64,000 nucleotides of DNA from the NCBI GenBank assembly GCA_029216955.1, contig JANAVB010033217.1, forward strand, positions 2,367,059-2,431,058, read 5' to 3'. The DNA is from Iris pallida. Lineage: Eukaryota; Streptophyta; Magnoliopsida; Asparagales; Iridaceae. Below the pieces are notes generated by a model. It was given only the letters and a program-made list of their open reading frames with translations. It did not search any database and was not told the origin of the DNA. Shown piece by piece: positions 46,220 to 57,623 of the stretch; position 1 is the stretch's first letter, and every line of letters starts with the position of its first letter. Both the position numbers and the translations under genes were made by a program.

Positions 46220-48956
46220 ATTATTGTAATGCCCCAGAACCAGAATACTGGAGAGCGGGGGCATACATAGCCAGCTACGTATAATAAAATGGAATCCACC
46301 TCACTATACGGTCACTGCTGTCTTGATATATGAGGGTTTAACTACAATCCATCAATCTCCTATGGTCAATAACAAGCCTAAATGTCTTAATCTCAAGCAA
46401 GCAAGTAAAGTTACAAGATATAAGATCACCAAATATACAATAGTAAGGCATCCCAAACATTATATATTCAGTTGATCATGAAGCTAGTCGTTACAAAATG
46501 TGAGGACTAGCAAGAGTTTAGTCATACATGATCAACCCTAGGATCTGTCAACATGTTACAGCCCATAGGCAGACAGTAATAAGGTATGCAATACGAGCTA
46601 ACAGGTGCTCGCTGGCTAAACGTCTCAAAATGAGAATTTTATAATAGAGTAGGAGAGCCAAAAATAAACCCACTCATTGCCCTGATTACGCCTGGTGGTC
46701 ACCATCGGGCTGGAAAGTCGGTAGATCCTCTGGAGCTGCTCCGAAATCTGGCCATACAAAACCAGCTGGATCAGATCCCAGAAAGAGCAAGTGCCACAAA
46801 GGAGGCTTTACTTAGGAACTAAAACTAGCAATTAGCACAGAATATAATAAGTAGTAAGAACTGGAAATATGGGAAAAATCAGGATGATATACGACGAGAT
46901 AACCATGTAACTATTCAGATAACCAGGTTACAACCCGTAAACCAAACAAGGACCGAGGTTGTAACCCTTCATCTGAACGGAACTTAGTTTTCTACCATTT
47001 ATCGGCAAGATAATATAATATAAAAATTAGGTCATGTAACAATCTTGTACAGGATCAAGACAAGACTAGACTGATTATGCCTCATCCAACAATCACGGCC
47101 AAGCAATAAGTACGACTTGATACTTTAACTAACTAGGGTTATCACAGGCCTAGTTACTTGCAAGATGCAGCGAGATTGTTCCACAGACACAAGCCCTGCA
47201 GACCATCCAGGTTATTCGGACGCAATTAGGGTTGAGTTCATGTGGATACATCGTCCAGGAAGCGCATGTACCCTTAAGTAGCTTGGAGGGTGTAACATAT
47301 GACAGTGTGCTAGAAATGTGCCCTACTCGACGGTAGGCTACAGATCCCAAGTGGGGCGCCCAGATAACGGGATTACCTGTAGCTGGGGAAATCTCTTCAT
47401 GACTACTGGATTATCCTAATTATTAGCCTTAGTTGTATTCAGTAGGTACCCCTGACCGTGGTACTCAGGGGTCCCTATCCTAGACATGATGCAAGACAAG
47501 ACGGGTTCATTTGTACAAGCACAATCGTCCACGGTGTCCAGGTCATTCATTCTTGTCATGTCATGTTAGCAGTCGCAACAGCATATCAAGGTATATCATG
47601 TCAGATTTACTTGTCAAGAGTGCGCCACGGCAGGCCACTATCATGTCATGTTACTTGTCAAGAGTGCACCATTACGGGTCACTGTCGTGTTCAGGAAGCA
47701 TATGCAGGATATCATAGTACAAGCATTCCATCAAGAGACCCAAGTACATTGAGGGCCACAGGATATGGGCCTAATTAATAACAATTAAATCATAAAATAC
47801 AAGGCTATGGAAGATCCATGCGGCTCAGGACGGTTCAGGGTGCATGCGGCTTAGGAAGGACAGGTATATGCGGCTCAGGGAGGACATGCATATGCGGCCA
47901 GGAAAAGAGCAGCCCATGCGGCCAGGAAAAGGGAGTGCATGCGGCTGGGTTGGTCAGGACACATGCGGCTGAAAGGGGAAAAGCTCATGCGGCTCGGGGG
48001 AATTCGGGTTTATGCGGCTAAGAAGGGGGCATGAGCTTATGCGGCTGGGAATGGAGGGGGTCTTATGCGGCTGGAGGGAATGGGCCTTATTCGGTCAGGG
48101 GAATTTCAGCGTATGCGGCTCAGGGAGTTCAGGCATATGCGGCTCAGAATCACTGGGCCTTATGCGGCTCAGGTAAGACCGAGTCTCATGCGGCTGGGAA
48201 TTTCATGCGGCTGAAGGGTCTAGCTCTCATGCGGCTCGGCCCAAGCAAAGCCATGCGGCCAAGTCATGCAGCAAGGACTATGCGGCCAGGAAGAGAACTT
48301 GCGGCATAAAAGGCTATGCGGCTAGGAAGAAGCGGCTGAGAACTATTCTTCTTCTCCATTCTTCCGAGAAGAAGAACCATACAAGCCATGGCTCCCTAGC
48401 TCCATAAATCCTTCAACCAGAGTCCAAATCCGAACTTCCATAGGTCAAAATGGGACAGAATAAAATTCTCTACAACATGGAACCATCAGAACTTAGAAAT
48501 ATCAAGGTTAGATAGATCAAAACCCAAGGAATCCGAAAATAAAATAAACTTAGATCTACAAGCAATGAGCCATGGAAATTAAAAATGCTAAGCATTAAAG
48601 TGTTTTAGAATGCGGTGAAGAAGAGAATGGAACAATAAAACTTGAGTTCCTCCATGAAGCAAGATGCATTTGCCTAAGCTCTCCTGGTAGGTGGAGAGAA
48701 TTAATGAAGGAAAAAGAAGAAATGAATGAGGAGAGAGAAAGGGGTTGGTGGCTTAAATGATGGATGGTGGTAGGTGGGGTTCATGCTAACCCAAATCCAA
48801 CCGAACCCAACCAAACAAAACCAAGCCAAGCCACACCAGGATGAGCCCAAAATAAGCTAAACCAGGATCAAGACAAGCATGACAAGTCTAACTACAGGTC
48901 GGGATTCCGTACACGTATACAAAATACGTAATACGAACCACGGGCATTACAATTAT
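46220..48956 (-). mobile_element. Solo LTR of the element 2 family, TSD ATTAT
   Basis: The LTR is 46225-48951 (2.73 kb), with ATTAT on both sides (46220-46224 and 48952-48956). On the minus strand it opens TGTAATGCCC and closes TTCTGGGGCATTACA. It aligns with 11036-13955 over most of its length, including the cell of words around CCACATGGTGACC and the GGTTTGGTTTGG stretch, but carries a different minisatellite in the middle. A lone LTR within a perfect duplication indicates LTR-LTR recombination. It splits element 4 gag. Confidence 0.92.
47815..48335. repeat. ATGCGGCT interspersed minisatellite in the solo LTR
   Basis: The core ATGCGGCT (often CATGCGGCTCAGG or TATGCGGCTGGG) recurs about 25 times, at variable spacing of roughly 15-35 bases. 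Spacers are purine-rich. Plus-strand frames here (47818-48309) repeat Cys-Gly-Ala-type residues and are artefacts. Confidence 0.9.
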
Positions 48957-49734
48957 GGAAGCCGAGGCCGCTGAAAAGAAGGTACGTAATGCTCGTCTTC
49001 TGGGGGTTAACTTTCCCGCCTTCGACGACAAAGGGAAGCGGCCTGCTACCAGCAATAATTGGTGTGAGGCAAAAGGGAAGCAGGCATTGACTGTTAATGC
49101 TTCAAAAAGTATGCAGGGCCCCGCTCAGAAGCCTCCACCTGCACCGAGACCAAAGATGGTCTACTCCTTCAAAGTTGAGGATACCTTACAACTCTTCGAG
49201 ATGCTGAAGCAGAGCGACAAAATCAAGTTGCCTGTTCCAAATCATCCTGATGAGGTGGACAGAGTCGGCGATCCGAGGTACTGTCACTACCATCGGTTCG
49301 TTGGACATCCAACTCAAGACTGCTACATCCTCAAAGACTATACAGCGCATGATCAATGCGAATGTCATCTCAGTTGATTACGAGGAGAAGACAGTCTCGG
49401 CCAACATGGTGTCGCTCCAGTTCGGCACCTTGCCGCCTACCACAGCTCGAGATGGTGTTGTCTCCATCCCGAAGGCGACAATGGAGGTGGTCAACCTTCC
49501 GCCAGCTCGTGACAATGCGAGTGGACTGATTCCACTCACCACCACTCGGGGTGAGATCATGTGGGTTCATCCAGATCTTGCTCCGGAACTTACTCAGCCG
49601 GGGGTACGTTCTACCTCTAAGGCCAAAGGCAAGAAGATCAAGTCTTGCCGAATGGTGACTACCTCCCCTGAGGAGACACTTTCTGTACAAACGCGTTCAC
49701 AGCAGAGTGCTTAATCAGAGGAGGCCCCTGTCGA
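48957..49734 (+). pseudogene. Element 4 gag C-terminus with zinc knuckle
   Basis: After the solo LTR the gag frame resumes. Around 49276-49320 it encodes CHYHRFVGHPTQDC, a C-x2-H-x4-H-x4-C knuckle variant typical of Tat/Ogre gag, followed by YILKDY. A one-base shift near 49340 moves the frame, which then continues through RMINANVISVDYEEKT and a Pro-rich linker to a TAA at 49712. The same frame reopens after the stop. The knuckle would bind the element's RNA during packaging. Confidence 0.75.
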
Positions 49735-49735
49735 A

Positions 49736-51039
49736 GTGGCACCTCCCGTCACCTCCTCGGCTGCTCCAGGAGAGGGTCCTTCCCAACCTCCAGCAGCTGA
49801 TAATCAGAAGCAGAAAGAGGCTCGCTTCGACATGCCTCTACGAAGAGACAACGCTTCAGGGTTAACCAAACCCCACAACTTTGACATTTTGGCACAACTT
49901 TCCAGTACCCCGGCTTGGTTGTCCCTGTTCGAACTCCTCCGTCTATCTAAAGACACTCGGGAGGCTCTCTGCGAAGCCCTGAAGGACGCTGAGTCTTTCG
50001 TCAGTCAGGTTAAGCAGCCTGAAGATGATCCAACAGTATGTCCACCCTGCCATAGTGTAGGGAAAATCATCCCCAATATCACATTCACCCAACAGGACAT
50101 GCTTCTCAAAAACAACAGGCACAACAGACCGCTGTATTACACATGGCATGTCGGTGCCATCAAGGTGGATCAAATACAGATCGACCCTGGGTCTTCTCTC
50201 AGCATCATCCCCGAACTCTGCTCCAGACACTGGAGATCCCGATGCATCGTCTGACGGCGTCCCATACTACAATCAGTGGCTTCAATGCCAGCAAAAGTGA
50301 GCCGCTGGGGAAGATTCGGCTGAAATATCATATCGATGATCTCCAGACCGAGATGACTTTTTATGTTGTTGATGCGGACGTCAACTACAACGTTCTGTTA
50401 GGGCGCCCGTGGCTACACGAGTACATGGTGGTACCATCCACTCTCCATCAACGTATGAAGTACGTATCCACCAACGGCGTCGTCCAAACGGAGTTCGCTG
50501 ATGTCGATCCCTTTAGAGGGATTGAAGACTTCTTCACTGACTCAGACATATACAAGTCAATTCATATCAAAGATGAAGTCAATGACGCCGATGATGAAGC
50601 TGAAGACGAAGCCAACTTGGAGGCGGATATAATAATCAACACTTCCTTGAAAGTACGACTCAAGGGGAAGCCACCTCAAACATCGGCTTCTATGGTGGCT
50701 AAACTTCGCGGGAAGGCACCAGCTTCTCTGGGCGGAGCATCTACTGAAGCCCCCTTGAAGGTACGACTTAAGGGAAAACCTCCTCAATTGGTGGCTCCCC
50801 TCGTAGCCAAACTACGGGGGAAAGGCACCAGCCGCGGGGACAACAACTGAGGCACCCCTCAAGGTGCGGCTTAAAGACAGACCTCCTCACCTCTCATCGC
50901 CAGGCTACAAGAGAAGGCCCCAGCATCTTTCCCAGCACAGACCCAAGAGCCAGCACGGGTCAAGCTCACGATGGACTCTCGTGAACTATCCAAAGCTACT
51001 CCAGTGCTCACTGACGAAGAGCTGGAGGAGTACATATCA
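49736..51039 (+). pseudogene. Element 4 protease region, cut by CACTA
   Basis: This region encodes the gag-pol linker and aspartic protease. The conserved block NFDILAQLSSTPAWLSLFEL lies near 49878. The protease active site is in QIDPGSSLSIIP at about 50178, with Asp-Pro-Gly where most relatives have Asp-Thr/Ser-Gly. The flap and C-terminal part are in the next frame (LGRPWLHE near 50400) after a shift at about 50215. From 50646 to about 50900 three copies of a 100-110-base unit encode LKVRLKGKPPQ-type repeats. The sequence stops at TCA, 51037-51039, where the CACTA end begins. RT, RNase H and integrase would lie beyond the CACTA insertion, outside the window. Confidence 0.78.
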
Positions 51040-51439
51040 CACTACAAGAAAAGACCCTATAATAACGTTTGATAAGAGTCTATTATAATGGTTCATTTAT
51101 AAACGTTACAGAATTTCTGCAACAACATATAATATGACGGGTATGAAGAGTTTTTGGCCTATTATAACGATTTATATCATCAAGCATTATATATTATTCA
51201 CACATATGTAACATTGTTACACGCAAACGTTATAAAAAAGGGTAAAAAATTAGAGCGCCCGCTCAAACCCGACCCCCCTCCTCCAAATCAAAACCCTTAG
51301 TTCCTTTTTCTTCTCCCCCCTCTCTCTCTCCCCTATTTTCCTTCTCATCTTCTCCTCTCCTCTTTCCCTCCTACCACAGCCCCGAAAACCCTAACCCTAA
51401 TTATTTGGGGGTTTTTAAGGAGGAAAAAGAGGAGGGAGT

Positions 51440-51570
51440 GAAGCCTCACGCCTCTGGCTGCTTCTTCATCGGCGTCGTCCAGGCCAACTCCTCCCTGGAG
51501 GACCACGGCAGGTGCTCATCTCTCCCTCGATGACCTATGTCGGAGTCTATGACGGCCATGGTGATATTTT
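51440..51570 (+). pseudogene. PP2C protein phosphatase fragment
   Basis: Two conserved clade-D-like PP2C stretches are visible in different frames. GVVQANSSLEDHG (about 51471-51509) corresponds to the N-terminal VVQAN..LED block. YVGVYDGHGD (51536-51565) is the metal-binding DGHG motif. The intervening part is shortened and has stops. PP2Cs remove phosphate from Ser/Thr. This piece covers only the start of the catalytic domain and cannot be active. It is the first of four gene fragments in the CACTA-bounded segment. Confidence 0.75.
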
Positions 51571-51660
51571 TCCTCCTCTCTTTAGATCTAGATTTTCCAA
51601 ACCCTAATTTTCCTTTTGTACTTCCTCGAACTCGAACCCTAATTATCGATTTCGAACATA

Positions 51661-52145
51661 ATGTGGTCGAGATCTCATTACGGAAAGGACGTAGGCGCCG
51701 GAGACGTGGAGTCCGGCCGGTGCCTGTTGTACCCGAAGATGCTGGAGGGAGCTCCGATGGGCGTTCATAAGGAAGATCGACGCCATCCTCTCTGTCAGCT
51801 CCTCCTTACCGTTGTCGTCGCCTCCATCGTCGTCGTTGTCTGCCCCATCTCCCACTTCTTCGTGTCTAGTGGTGTGCGCTTCCTGCTCTGGATCTTCCTC
51901 GTCATCCTTTCTTTCATCCGTATGATCTGTGATGATTTATTTTTTTCTTCGTTTTCTTAGTGTTATTTTAAGGATTTTATTTTGATTGTTTATTTTTTTT
52001 GGTAAATGATGGTTAAGTTTTGTTCCAGTTGCATTACTACCACCAGAAGCACCCGGTGAATCTGCTCTTTCTTGGACTGTTCATCATGTCGATTACCTTT
52101 GTTGTCGGATTGTCGTGCGCTTTCACAAGTAGTAAGCTTACAACG
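51661..52145 (+). pseudogene. LIFEGUARD/BI-1-like protein fragment, two exons
   Basis: The first exon (51661 to about 51930) encodes an N-terminal MWSRSHYGKD..GDVESG and YPKMLEGAP. It then shifts frame through RWAFIRKIDAIL, and shifts back to QLLLTVVVAS and PISHFFVSSG, the first membrane segments of the family. The second exon (52028-52145) encodes YYHQKHPVNLLFLGLF and VVGLSCAFTSSK and ends at GTAAG, after an acceptor (TGTTCCAG). These Bax-inhibitor-1-like proteins are multi-pass membrane proteins linked to stress and cell-death control. The remaining exons are missing and the first exon has two compensating frameshifts, so this is a non-functional fragment with intron retained, i.e. copied from DNA and not mRNA. 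Confidence 0.85.
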
Positions 52146-52573
52146 GTAAGTTTATTCAATTTATGGTTAACATTGATTTGACTAATTGTAGTGAGAATTA
52201 GAGTCATTTTTAGTACTTTATTGACTGTTGTTAAATAAAAGAAAGAAAAATCTAATTATTGCAACAAATGTTGGAAGGTTCCTTTTAACTCCTGCTTTGG
52301 TGCAGTATAATGGCATGTTCTAATCTTTGTTTTAGGTTTCAGATCAATCAAAAAGAGGAGAAATTTGGACAGAGCCTTCTGTGAATTGTTTTTTTTTACT
52401 AGTTAATGTATTAGATGTTGCAACTTTTGAAGATGGTTTCTGTGAACCAAGTATATGCTTACATATAAATGCTCAATTTTACCCCAATATTGAAGGTTGA
52501 AGGATAAACATAAGATGTCATCTTTGACCATTTAGTTGCAACTTCCTTCCAATTCACTCCATTATGAAGAACG

Positions 52574-52859
52574 ATCCTTGGTCCTGAAGCGAACATCAGG
52601 AGGATCACTCAGGATAACCTTCGAGACTATATCTCAACTCAATACACAGCTCCTAGAATGTCACCCCCTGCTAGCATGTAATTTTATTAGGAAGTCCTTA
52701 TAAATATTGGGTATAAATTTGTCTTCCAATCAAATTGAACAATCTTTTTTAGGGCATTTATGCAGCCAGGTCATTTCTACTCCAGGTGCTGTAAAGCATG
52801 AAGAAATTGTCAAGCTGGTGGAGAAGTTGTTCACGAAGCTTTCAGATAATCCCCTAACG
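52574..52859 (+). pseudogene. Mitochondrial processing peptidase beta fragment, two exons
   Basis: The segment 52574-52660 encodes 29 residues (ILGPEANIRRITQDNLRDYI, then STQYTAPRM). The segment 52770-52859 encodes 30 more (VISTPGAVKHEEIVKLVEKL, then FTKLSDNPLT), and ACG|GTCGAC could be its donor. Both match the middle of the beta subunit of mitochondrial processing peptidase (M16 family), after the zinc-binding HxxEH region, which is absent. The 109 bases between look like a retained intron with an acceptor (GCAGCCAG). MPP removes presequences from imported proteins and in plants is part of complex III. This piece lacks the active site. Confidence 0.83.
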
Positions 52860-53215
52860 GTCGACTTAATTTCTGTTTATTTCTAAAGCCCATAGACTTC
52901 AATTTATTTATGTTCTGTTGCAATGTCGGCAGATTTTAATATAAGCATTTTCTTGTCTTTTAGGATATTTTTATCGGTGGTGCAACATCTGTGTGAAGTA
53001 TAATTTTACATGTTATCACAAGTAGAAAAAAATCCCTGCAGTTACTCTTTTTATAGCTTGTTTTTGACCGATTAATTTGGTTCACCAATATCTTGACCAA
53101 CTTTTGCTTTTATGAACATGTGGAGGTACAGTCTTTTCACTAACTTGGCCTTTGTTGTTACATGTTTATGGATGTTAATCTTCTCAATATGATTATATTA
53201 TTCCATTCGTTCCAG

Positions 53216-53404
53216 ATACTTATATATCCAACACTCAGGAAGCCAAAACATTTGCTTTCCCTATTTGAGGAAGAAATTGCTAAGGGCACTCGAAGAGTAA
53301 CTACTGTTATAGGAGAATATGCTATTGAGGCTATACAATTAGCATATTCTATTGATTCTGAAATAAGTAACTCTTCAAAAGATGAAGAACTCTTGCTGGA
53401 AAAG
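53216..53404 (+). pseudogene. Intact 63-codon exon of unknown origin
   Basis: An acceptor (CGTTCCAG) and a donor (GAAAAG|GTAATT) enclose 189 bases, 63 codons, without a stop. The protein begins ILIYPTLRKPKHLLSLFEEE and continues IAKGTRRVTTVIGEYAIEAI; later it is acidic (SSKDEELLLEK). It looks helical, as in an ARM/HEAT-like or coiled region. I could not identify the family. Its splice sites and frame are in better shape than those of the other three fragments, so it is either a recent capture or an exon of a real host gene. It ends phase 0. Confidence 0.55.
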
Positions 53405-53976
53405 GTAATTTTGAGATACCATGGTAACTTTTGGATACATGTTACACATTCCATGTGTCTCTGTTTCACATGATATTGGGGCTAGTTCTGGTATTTGTAG
53501 TTTTCTAAGGGTATTATCATAAAATTTTGTAGGACCATGGTACTTAAAATTCTGAACTAGTATTCCTTTTGTAGAGGCCAACATTCAACTATATATTGAT
53601 TCTATGGATAGGTACATTGAAGCATTATATCACTTTGATAACAGTAAAGGAATTATTTACTTGTTCTGTGGTTTCTTTTACGGATTTAGATGGCCACCTT
53701 ATGAATCCATTAGGTTCAAGTGTTGGCCTCTAAGAGTGTGGGTTCTAGTTTCCTTGAGACACTTATATTTGTAAAACATACTTGACTTTGGGGCCTCACT
53801 GTCATAACACAATCATCTATAATAGTTGCCTTCAAGACCTTCCCTCACCCCCTTCAATGTGAGTTGGAGCTTCTCTAAATGCCATGGTGGATGGTATTTG
53901 AATCAAAATAAATTGGTATTTCTTTAAGGTATTTTTCGGTTGTAGACTTCCTTATATACATATTACAGCTTGTTTG
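53405..53976. other. Noncoding end of the captured segment
   Basis: AT-rich, no protein features. Probably intron of the unidentified gene or spacer inside the CACTA element, ending at GTTTG before the LTR that starts at 53977. Confidence 0.4.
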
Positions 53977-55195
53977 TGTCACGATCCGCACCCACTGTGA
54001 GGGCACGAGAACGTAAAAACGCCCAGCCTACGCCGCAGTGTCGGCGGTAGAACGCTATCCTAGGTCAATCATCTAACAATATAAAGGTACCTGTACAATA
54101 TATACACTCCGAATGGAGGTGACATAGCAATATACAGCCTCAATCACATCTAAGGCAGAATGATAAGAAGATAGATATATATGAACAGAAGGAAATCCAC
54201 AGAGGTACAATCCAGATAAAGACTAAGTGTCTAAGATAACATCTCCATAACATCAGATAAACAATCTTCCAGTATATATATATATACAATGACGTATCAA
54301 TGAGAAAAACAAGGTAAGAGTCTAAGCTAGCAGTCTAAACCACATGTGGTAGATCCTCTACTGCAATGGGTCCAAGGCACAAGTGTTGTCTAAGCTGCAC
54401 CGTAATGGGTAGACACCATAGCCTCATCATTCTCTGTAAAATTTTCAACATGTCCAATCAGGATGGGAGCGAGCACAAAACATCTCACGCAGTTCATATC
54501 AAGTTAGGAAATATAAAGCATGCAATAGAGTAAGATACAGGAAATGCTAAAAGAAGACTGTATATGAAAAACAACAGAGATTTGATAATAGCAAATATCT
54601 ATATATGATAAGTAAGAACTGTAAGCAACATGTGATTTAGAGTACAATATGGTTATGTAAACGGTTTAGGACAATGCAATGGTAACTCTATTGTACGTGA
54701 GTGCACAATAGACATATACAATAGTTATACAATGTTGTACAATAGGATTTGATTACATAACCAATTCTACTCCCCCTCCCCAATCAATACACAAGGATCC
54801 ACTCCAGTTACGTTACCTTATACAATAGTGTACAATGTTATACAATAGATGTACAATGTTATACAATAGTTGTACAATGGTCTATCCATGGAAATCATGT
54901 GATAATGAGAGTACAATAGGCACAATGAGTATACAAGGATAAGTGTATTCAATAAATACAATATGTAAGTGAAACGCACATAACAATATGTATTTAGTGA
55001 ATACAAGGGGATAACATCTCAAAAGAAGATCCATATAGTACCAATCCGTGATAACAATCGTGTCAGCATCAAGTATAGTAATCTAGAGCAAGAATGTAAA
55101 TCTAGACAAGTATGAAACGGTCAGAAAATGTACTCGCCTGTATCCTGAACGTCCGAAGAGAATATACTGTCCGAGGAGTGATGTCTGTCTCCTAT
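53977..55195 (-). mobile_element. Element 1-family LTR, left part, cut by the TR-GAG element
   Basis: It begins TGTCACGATCCGCACCC and follows 6179-7366 in order: ACGCCCAGCCTACGCCGCAG, GGTGACATAGCAATA, the CCAATCAATACACAAGGATC block, and CTGTCC.AGGAGTG. Sequence identity is clearly lower than between elements 1 and 23610. At 55195 it stops at CCTAT, where the next element begins. Its missing right part should follow the far end of that element, outside the window. Confidence 0.88.
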
Positions 55196-57273
55196 TGTCA
55201 CGACCCGTTACCCAAATTGTTGGGCCGGGCCGAGCCATGTCCAGCCTACGCTTAAGATAAAGCGCAGTAAGCTGTTCTAGAGATAACAAGACAAGACTAA
55301 ATGTGCTAACAGTTCTATAAGTGAAGAAGAATCATAAATGCTCCAAACACAAAAGTCGTCGTATATAGTAAAATATCCAAGTACAAGTAAACTGAAATAT
55401 AAAACTGGATACATGTCCAGTTACAAAATGATATAGTCTAATACATGACTACACTAAGTAATCCCAAGCAGCTAAGCAAACTAGACGAGTCTCTCCGCAG
55501 GAACATCCTCGCAAGGCAGAGCCGGGTCCTCGGCAGTGACTCCATAATACGAATCACAGAGCAATTCCTCCTCAGTAAGTATACCTACAACGTTATCCTG
55601 TCAGGACGGGAGCAAGTACTGTTTTCTAGCAAACTAAATATACAAAACTTGAACAGGAAGGTAATAAACTGGAATCATGGCATATCATGGTTTAATTGGT
55701 TCTTTTTAGAAATGACAACATATAGTTTAAAAGTTTAAAACTGTAGCATGTACGTGAATCGGTCAATAGGTAATCAAGATGTACAGCGGCACATATCAAG
55801 TTTTTCTGGCATGCACATACGTGCACGAGCGGCATCGGTGTATATCCATACACAAATGCGAGATCAGAACATACGGCAAGGGTACATATAGAATGTCACC
55901 GAGCGCGGTAAATACATACGGAGAAGGGGGTCATGTTCACGTACAATACTAACAGTTTTCCCTTAACCCGTTATTTAACATGTGAGAGATACGAGAACAG
56001 TAAAAACATGTGGAAGATACGAGAACGATATAAAGCATGTGAGAGAGATGAGATACTGTCCTAAACATGGTAGAGACTGAAAGTAATACAACATGTAAAG
56101 TTCAAACTTGCTACCCCAAGGATCAATATTTAACATGGTTGGTAAGTCGCAGTTTATTGTTCTAGCAGTATGTAAAGTTCGTAGAAAGTACTTGCCTCTA
56201 GCAAAGCAAAACAAGCTGCGATAAATGTGCTATGGATGTCTGGTAACTCGTCACTGTAGAAGTAAATATAACAACTTAGTTTTACACTAAGCTAAATCAC
56301 TAGGACATTAATTGGTGCGACACGACTTGTGACTGGGCACCTAGCCAAAATGATGACTTGGCATAGGAGACCAATGTGGGGTGACACACTATGTTAACTA
56401 ACTTTCTAGGGTCTTTACACTAGTGAGGGATGGGGTTTAACACGACTAAAACTCCAAATAACACAAAAAGCTACAAGTCGTATTTAATCAATAAATAAAT
56501 CAAAAGATTATTGTGTTCTAACAATTTTTAAAGTAGACAAAAAGCCTAGTTTTGCATAAAACAAAGTACCAAAACGATCCTTGCTAACTATAGAAATTTA
56601 TTATAATTTTTCTGGAATTTATTAACCAGTACAAATATTTTATAAAAATCAGTTTTCCTAAGTATACAGAAAATAAGTTTTGGTTTCATATGCCAAACTA
56701 GTGGCAAAACAGTAAATTAAATACTACAAAAATTATACTAAATTAGCCAACTTAACATAGTATCTAAAAACTATTTTTCCATAATTTTAGCAATACTTTA
56801 AGTATTTTTAGAAAATCAAAAACAGCAATGCACACACTAATTAATTATCTGCGTATTTTGTCCATGTATATAATTTGAACCAAAGTTCAAATACAGGACC
56901 CAAGGTCATGAATCAAGTCCAATATGACTTGTACAGGTCTTGAATGTGTGAAAACACATTTGAGCCCAAATACCCATGCTAGGCTTGGACACCAAATGGT
57001 TGCAGTAATTTAAATACTACAAAAATATAATTTGGTAATAGTCAAAATAAATATTATTATTTTAATAGGGTAAAGTTTTACATAGTAACTTATAAAAGTA
57101 TGAACATTATTTTATATAAATAATTTACACTAAGCTAAGTAAAATATACATAGGAACTAATATATATATATATAAATATAGGGATATTTACATATATAGG
57201 AAAATGCTAAACTATATATTATATATATATACAAATATATGTATATATACATACATATAAGAAAATACTTATC

Positions 57274-57354
<81 letters not shown>

Positions 57355-57442
57355 AAATTAATGTATACATATACATATAATAGTATATATATGATAATAT
57401 ATATACACAAGAAAATATATATATATACATAAATATATATGT

Positions 57443-57478
<36 letters not shown>

Positions 57479-57587
57479 ATGAAGTATACATATATATATA
57501 TATATATATATAAAAACAGCAAATATATATATATATAAATATAGTATATAGAATATTACATATATACATACAAATATATGTATATAC

Positions 57588-57623
<36 letters not shown>

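Larger units (their letters stand above)
51040..53976 (+). mobile_element. CACTA element carrying pieces of several host genes
   Basis: It starts CACTACAAGAAAAGACCC at 51040, a textbook CACTA end, with TCA before it as the likely 3-base duplication. The first 200 bases hold AACGTT/TATAACG words in both orientations, as expected of subterminal repeats. From 51430 on, the DNA consists of plus-strand fragments of PP2C, LIFEGUARD, mitochondrial processing peptidase beta and one unidentified gene, with intron pieces kept. No transposase is seen. An LTR of the element 1 family interrupts it at 53977, and the second CACTA end is not in the window. The alternative is that only the first part belongs to the CACTA and the gene fragments arrived separately. 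Confidence 0.7.

Noticed and set aside
55445..55738. 97-codon open frame conserved exactly at 60641-60934.
   Set aside because: The two copies are the two LTRs of one young element, so conservation reflects recent duplication and not selection.
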